A stretch of 64,000 nucleotides of DNA, taken from contig JASVEC010000010.1 in the NCBI GenBank assembly GCA_030770535.1, positions 806,001 to 870,000 on the forward strand, in the 5' to 3' direction. Shown piece after piece: positions 58,493 through 64,000 of this stretch. Position 1 is the stretch's first letter. Each line of letters opens with the position of its first letter. Both the position numbers and the translations under genes were made by a program. The notes under the pieces are model-generated. The model saw only the letters and a program-made list of their open reading frames with translations. It ran no database searches and had not been told where the DNA came from. The DNA comes from Batkoa obscura (Eukaryota > Entomophthoromycota > Entomophthoromycetes > Entomophthorales > Batkoaceae).

Positions 58493-59263
58493 TTAAAGGT
58501 GCCATTTCATAGCCATAGTGCTGATAACTGAGTTTAAAATCGCCGGGTCTTCATTTTCAATTTCACTTAACGAAGCTAAATTATAAACCTAAAGCTATAA
58601 ATAACTTGCTTATAATAGTAACTTATCCAATACCTTTCTTAAAACTTTATAATCCGTTAACTTTTTAATCTCTATATCTATGTCTTCGTTTTGAATAGGG
58701 GTACTTTGAAAAACTGGACTTAACATCTTTTCCATCTTTTGGTTGTTAATTAATTATTTGAAATAATTATTAAATTTACCTGTTTTAAACTTAATTGATC
58801 CCTATCTTTGTTGTTAACTTTGATGACTATTATAGGGCGCGGGTTATCATTTAATCCAAAGAACTGAAAGCCTTCGTTTATCTATTTTATTTGTTTATAA
58901 AACGCTAACAAAACTTAATTTAAAAGTACCTTTGTAGTAGGATTTAAACAATAAATAATTTCACTCTCAATGCTTCTAGTTTTCATTTTTTTAAAACTAC
59001 AATTTCTTAACGCTCTACAGACAGCAGCTTTTAAATGAAATAAGTTGATTATCTTTCAACACTAGTTAGTATCACTTTTTATTGCTATATATTAACTCAT
59101 TAGATAATCAAAAACATACCATATCCGCTCTCACTAAAACAAATGCAACCTCATTTTCCAATACCTTAGGTAATATCTCTTTTTTTCCTAAAGTTACATG
59201 GTCATAAAGTAACACATTAACCACTTTATTTTCTCCATTGATATCGAAATTTAAACTTAACAT
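58493..59263 (-). CDS. CGI121: KEOPS/EKC complex subunit CGI121
   Basis: CGI121 (TPRKB in animals) binds the Bud32 kinase and tRNA in the complex that makes t6A in tRNA. About five exons start MLSLNFDINGENKVVNVLLY, then ILPKVLENEVAFVLVRADM. Using the acceptor just before ATAATCAAC, this joins cleanly to IINLFHLKAAVCRALRNCSF. The diagnostic block is KKMKTRSIESEIIYCLNPTT followed by INEGFQFFGLNDNPRPIIVI. The C-terminal exons read PVFQSTPIQNEDIDIEIKKL, LTDYKVLRKVYNLASLSEIE and end STMAMKWHL. The upstream in-frame TTG is not a likely start. Each exon is short, so ORF finding shows only the first. Confidence 0.85.
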
Positions 59264-59474
59264 TTTAAAATAAGCTCTTTGTTTTAAAGGCAATGAAAAA
59301 AATAAAAATAGAAACTAGCTAATAAAATATTTCACTTTGACTTTATTAATTTCATCATTATCAAAAATCAAAAACCAAAAATCAAATTAAATCAAATTCC
59401 TATATTTTGCTTAAGCTTTATGCTATGATAAACTATAATTTTATTATGTTATCAGTAAGTTCTATTTTTTACTT

Positions 59475-60634
59475 CTATTTTTTAGTAATAAGTTCACTAT
59501 CAAACACTTCTCCTTCCATTGGGATCTCTTTTTCCAAAGTAGCAAGCTTAGAATCCTTATGAATATCCAACCACATAATTGACATATCATTAAAAGCATT
59601 GGGCTCTTCTTTCAACTCACTAAAAAGGTCACAGCAAAGTAGATTCTCTTGATTAAGGTAATCTAAGTTAAGAGCAATAAGTCAAATAAATAAAATCACA
59701 TTATCAAAAAAAGGATATAGTTAATATAGCAGGCGCTACTTTTTTAAGTTTGGTTTGAGGATGACTGTAATGATTAGAGCGTAGTTTAATTTATTTATTT
59801 GAGCTTACTTCAGGTAATAATTTGTAAGGTCATTGCCAATAATATACACTTTTTTTAAAAGGTTTATTTCCCAGTTTGAGGATAATACATTCTCATATAA
59901 TAACATAGGACAGTGTGGCATATAAAATAGAGTTCCTTCTTTTACCGCACGTTTTCCTTCCTTTATTTATTAATTCAGTTTGCTCTATTTAGGGACTAAT
60001 TACCTCATTTTTTTCTAAAATTTGAAATCCATAATCATTTAGGATTGTTTCTTCATCTTCAGTAAGGGGCAAAGGGTCATAATATTGTATACTGTTTACT
60101 ACCTAAAAATTGAATTATTTTGTATTTAAGGTAGAGGTCTTAATACTTTAAACTCTTGTTTAATGCTCAATAAAAAAGCTAGCTGCCAACGTGATAAGCT
60201 CGATTCTATTATTGAGCCAAGTCCATAGCAAATTATATCCAGTTTTAATAAATGTTCCTTTTTTATAACTTTAGATACTTTCTCTATTTTAAAACCATGA
60301 GTATTGTTGATTCTTTTGTTTAAATGTAATTATGTACCCTTACAATCTAACATAAAACTATTGTTTTCTCCTGTAATTAAATTTATCCTATTTAATATAA
60401 TTAGTTATAACGCTTTGATTCTATTAAATCCAAATACTACCTTTTTTCTTCAATATCTTCTTTTAGCCAAACTACATCCCTAGGTTTATTAATATCAGCT
60501 TTATTCTTTCTTATATTTACAATAAAACCTCCATTATCTTCTAGTGTATCTTCCTCTACTACTTGTTCCTTTTTCTTATTCTTTCGATTCTTCTTATTTT
60601 CAATAAATTTATATCTAAATCCTTTAGTTTCCAT
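59475..60634 (-). CDS. SRR1-like domain protein
   Basis: The first exon (60437-60634) is METKGFRYKFIENKKNRKNK and an acidic segment. Later exons show the SRR1 family core: LLKLDIICYGLGSIIESSLS, RWQLAFLLSIKQEF, DPLPLTEDEETILNDYGFQI, TLFYMPHCPMLLYENVLSSN and VYIIGNDLTNYYL. The protein ends MEGEVFDSELITKK. SRR1 proteins (plant SRR1, yeast Ber1) are linked to circadian, microtubule and heme-related regulation, but no reaction is established. The GLGS loop suggests a nucleotide- or cofactor-type fold. Some intron borders were not settled. It is divergent from CWC27, with 129 bp between the start codons. Confidence 0.8.
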
Positions 60635-60763
60635 GATTGTTGTAAATTATTGATAATAGTGAAACAACTTCTATTTAAAAAAACTAATGGCTTTAAAAAG
60701 TCAATTTTTGTTCTTTAAATTTCAATAATTTAAAAACAGTTTATTTTTGAACAATTCTTTTTA
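60635..60763. promoter_or_regulatory. Bidirectional promoter, SRR1-like/CWC27
   Basis: Only 129 bp between two divergent start codons; both transcripts must start within it or in overlapping DNA. Confidence 0.5.
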
Positions 60764-62455
60764 ATGGCAAGCATATACACATTAGAACCACCAACAAGGT
60801 AATCTTAGATATAACTGATAAAATAAAATGACTCAGATTTTAAAGTGGTAAAGTAATCTTGATAACTTCTGTTGGGGATATTGAAGTAGAATTATGGTGT
60901 AAAGAGTGTCCATTGGCGTGTCGAAACTTTATACAATTATGTTTAGAAGGTTATTATGACAACACCATATTTCATAGAGTAGTACCAGGCTTTATTGTCC
61001 AAGGCGGAGACCCTTCAGGCTCTGGGAGTGGTAGGCTCACTTTAATTATAACTAGTAAAGTAGAAATTAATATTTAGGTGGTATGTCAATCTATGGAGAA
61101 GCATTTAAAGATGAGTTTCATTCAAGATTGAAGTTTAATCGAAGAGGTTTATTGGCAATGGCAAATACTGGAGAAAAAAATGATAACAATTCCCAATTCT
61201 TTTTCACATTGGATAAAACACCAGAGTTACAATTAAAAAATACATTGTTTGGAAAGGTAAATTTAGATCAAATATTTTAGTCGAATTTGATTAATATATA
61301 ATTAGATAGAAGGCACAACTCTTTATAACATGCTAAAAATAGGGGAAGGGGAAGTAGAGGGACCTGATAGTGATCAACCAGTTTATCCAGTTAAATTGAT
61401 TTCAACCAAAGTTATTTTGAATCCATATGATGATTTAGTATTAAGGGATATATATAAAGAAGAGGCAAAAAGTGAGGCAAAAACGAAGAAGATAACAAAA
61501 AAAAAAAAGAGGTAAAACTAATTGATAATCTATTGAAAGTACTTACCTTTAATTATTATAGAAATATTAATCTTCTATCTTTTTCAGAAGATGTTGAGGA
61601 AATTCAAGGAGTAAGTGGCGGAATGAAATCTTCTCATGAGTTACTAACAAATGATCCAACATTATCAAAAGAAAAAGTCAAATCTGAAAAAGAAAGCCCG
61701 CGTATAACAAAGCAACCAAGAAGTGAAGCAGCTAAAGAAGGTAAAGATACATTAATTAACTAATAGTAATGATATTTATTTGTTAATCAAATAGCTGAAG
61801 TAAAGGAGAAGGAAACAGAAAATAAGGAAGTAAAGCGCAGAAGTAAAATCGAACAAAGGAAAGAGGAAACACAACTACAAATTGAAAAATTAGAAAGGGA
61901 TATCAAAGAGTTGAATAATTCAAAGAGGAAAGAAGATATTAAAGAGGATAAGAAAAAAGAAATAAGTGGAAAAGAAACACTTAAGCAAACTATTGAAATG
62001 TATAAGAAAAAAAACCAAATCAAATTAAAAGATAAGAAAAAGAATTCTGAATTTGTAAGAATTAATAAAAACTTTATTTTATAACTAAATTAATTAAATC
62101 ACTTTAGGTATTTGATAAATTATTACAATTTCAAAGTAAGTTAAATGATATCCAACCAATAAAGGAAGATAAAGTTAAAGGAGAAGAAGAGGAACAATTG
62201 TGTAGATTACATTCATTAGTTAATTGTGAATCATGTGAGGCCTTTGATAAAACATTTGAAAAAGGAATGCAAAAAGAAAAGACGATGAATGAATCTGGAT
62301 GGTTAGCTCATAAGTTAAGTTTTCCAATAGAGAAGAAAGTAGGCGGGGATAAATTTGACGATTATGAAGTCATTGATCCAAAGTTATTAGCTGCTGGGCC
62401 TATTGATAAGGAATTGGAACGCAAAAAAAACTATGATAAAAAAGCAAAATATTAA
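60764..62455 (+). CDS. CWC27: Spliceosome-associated cyclophilin CWC27
   Basis: A peptidyl-prolyl isomerase-like subunit of the activated spliceosome. Six to seven exons begin MASIYTLEPPTSGKVILITS. The cyclophilin domain follows: GDIEVELWCKECPLACRNFI, LEGYYDNTIFHRVVPGFIVQ, GGDPSGSGSGGMSIYGEAFK, RGLLAMANTGEKNDNNSQFF and FTLDKTPELQLKNTLFGK. The start SIYTLEPPT and the W in ELWCKE, replacing the usual active-site pattern, are CWC27 hallmarks. After the domain comes a long charged Lys/Glu coiled-coil tail (KRRSKIEQRKEETQLQIEKL and beyond). The C-terminal motif GWLAHKLSFPIEKK through DDYEVIDPKLLAAG is the conserved tail of CWC27. No missing parts. Confidence 0.93.
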
Positions 62456-63744
62456 ATTAATACAAAATTGGTATATAATTACTTTTAATTATTTATTTAA
62501 ATTATGACAAAACACTATCTTTTTAAATGATGTTTTTTACTAAGACTAATAACGAGAGAATGTAATGTAATATAATACCAGGTTATGTTTTTTTATATTA
62601 AAAAAACATGTCAGTTTTAATCTTGATTATGTTGTTAATATATTTAATTATTATAATCTTAGTTTATAGGTAAATTATATGTATGGGGATGTTTTTTTTA
62701 GTTTAATTACTTTTTCCATCTTTTAAGCACTATTTGAGTGAAAAGATTATCAGTAAAATTCTTAAACAAAAAATACATCCCCATATCAAGTAATAAAAAA
62801 ATTTATTGTAACTTAAATTTGATCTTAATAGCGCTTCACTGCGTTTTTTTCATATTTAACATTGTTATAACTTAATTACACATTACACATTATACTAGTT
62901 TAATGTGTTTAGTTTTTTTATAAACTGTAAAAGTAAAACAAAATAAAGTAAAATAAAATAAAATAAAACTTTAATATGACTTACTATGAGCATGAAACCT
63001 AAAGGGCTGTATTACCTGAAGCATTTTTTTAAATTTTATTTAAAATTTATCAAAATATTAAAAATTAAGGTAAATATTTTTGTAAAGTAAAAATAAATTG
63101 AATATTAAAAATTGAATAAACTAAAACAAAACCAAATGGTATATAAAATTAATATTAAGTTTTATACTGTAATTAAAATGACAATAAAATATTAATTTCT
63201 ACAATTTTTGTATTTTTATATTTTAAATTGACCACACGTTTGCCGTAAGCTTTTAAAACTATTTTACGACTTTTGATTTAGATAACAGATTATCTTATTT
63301 TTAGAACATCTTACAATTTTAATATTAAAAACCGGTATTTTTAAGTTAAATAGGTACTTGGTTTAATCTTCAAATAAATCAGAAAGTATTTATATTACTA
63401 TTATAACTATATTGTTAATTTCATAACATAATATAATATAACTAATTTAATATTAATTTAAAATATTATTTAAACTCAATTTATTTAAAATGTAAAAGAA
63501 TAAAAAATAACATCATCAAAAAGAATAATTTATACTTAACAAATAGAAATCTTTGATTAGATTGAAATTTTAATTTGTTTTAGATCGTTTGATAGAATCA
63601 ATCTCTCGATCTGGGTGGATTTAACTTAAAAAGTAATACAATCACAACTTGAATTTAATTTAGACGTAATCAAAAACATTACATTTAAAACTATTTACTT
63701 TTTAATCTTTTTATAACTTTTATCAGTTTGATATTATTTAAATC
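62456..63744. other. Intergenic with one MITE
   Basis: About 1.3 kb of very A+T-rich DNA holding MITE copy 34. No other feature seen. Confidence 0.5.
62685..62782 (-). mobile_element. MITE copy 34
   Basis: GGGGATGTTTTTTTTAG to ATACATCCCC; the flanks are GTAT and ATAT, one base different. Confidence 0.92.
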
Positions 63745-64000
63745 ATGTCCTATCTATTACGTAGCTTAAACAAAAGTTTGTATACTACTAGTAAGCTTTT
63801 ATTGTACTACTTTAACTTGATAAACATAAACTAACATCTCTTTTTACCTACTTCAGTCCCTCAAAGATATTTTTCTAGAGCTTTAGCTACTACTTTAAAC
63901 ACCAATGGCCCTTCTTCAAAAGGGTAAGTCAACCTCATTTATAACTTAACTCAAATATTGACATCTCCTTTTAGTCCTACTGGAGTGTTATTATTAAACT
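63745..64000 (+). CDS. Probable ferrochelatase, 5' end only
   Basis: Three partial exons run off the window. They read MSYLLRSLNKSLYTT, then IPQRYFSRALATTLNTNGPS, then SKGPTGVLLLN. The start is basic and hydroxylated with an RYFSRA site, a mitochondrial targeting sequence. The last block resembles the GPTGILLLNMGGP start of mitochondrial ferrochelatase (HEM15), which inserts Fe2+ into protoporphyrin IX at the matrix face of the inner membrane. Introns start GTAAGCTTTT and GTAAGTCAAC and both end in AG. Only about ten residues of the mature enzyme are visible, so the name is tentative. Confidence 0.6.

Overview
The window is nuclear DNA of an A+T-rich fungus, probably from an early-diverging lineage. 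The evidence is short GT-AG introns of about 40-60 nt with TACTAAC-like branch points, a proteinase-K-type subtilisin, ATX1, MIC10, MOB1, SMC4, B-cyclin, SRP68 and CWC27, plus a Slo/BK-like potassium channel, which Dikarya mostly lack. No species is claimed.

Layout. 1-2171: gene-free, with three copies of a 99-bp MITE. 2172-28122: a normal gene-dense arm holding MIC10, SMC4, TBCE, an ANKRD39-like ankyrin protein, B-type cyclin, a PHD/ePHD reader, a secreted subtilisin, an aldo/keto reductase, SRP68, MOB1, ATX1, a mitochondrial protein that may be Mmc1-like, and asparagine synthetase. 28123-54489: about 26 kb without a recognisable host protein gene. It opens with a tRNA-Ala(AGC) and then holds a nest of DNA transposons. 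54490-62455: Slo-like K+ channel, CGI121, SRR1-like and CWC27. 63745-64000: the 5' end of a probable ferrochelatase gene.

The transposon nest is the unusual part. It has four long copies of one DDE-type DNA transposon: about 2.54 kb when complete, a 567-codon transposase, and GGGG-TGT terminal inverted repeats (TIRs). It also has many copies of a roughly 99-bp MITE whose ends resemble that transposon's, and a second short TIR element of about 464 bp. Target-site duplications (TSDs) are 4 bp and vary in sequence (ATAT, ATTT, AAAT, ATAC, AGCT). Three of the four long copies carry the same MITE at the same point in the transposase gene; the fourth has the empty site and an intact frame but lacks its right TIR. 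Copies 1 and 2 form a tail-to-tail dimer ended by two left TIRs. Copy 4 sits at the centre of a palindrome with 1,515-bp, nearly identical arms. So no copy seen here has both an intact transposase and both of its own ends, which suggests activity in trans.

Host genes cover cell-cycle and chromosome work (SMC4, cyclin B, MOB1, TBCE), mitochondria and metals (MIC10, Mmc1-like, ATX1, probable ferrochelatase), RNA and protein biogenesis (SRP68, CWC27, CGI121, tRNA-Ala) and metabolism. Several neighbours are divergent with short shared upstream regions: TBCE/ANKRD39-like, SRP68/MOB1 and SRR1-like/CWC27. All calls come from reading the sequence; no database search was run.
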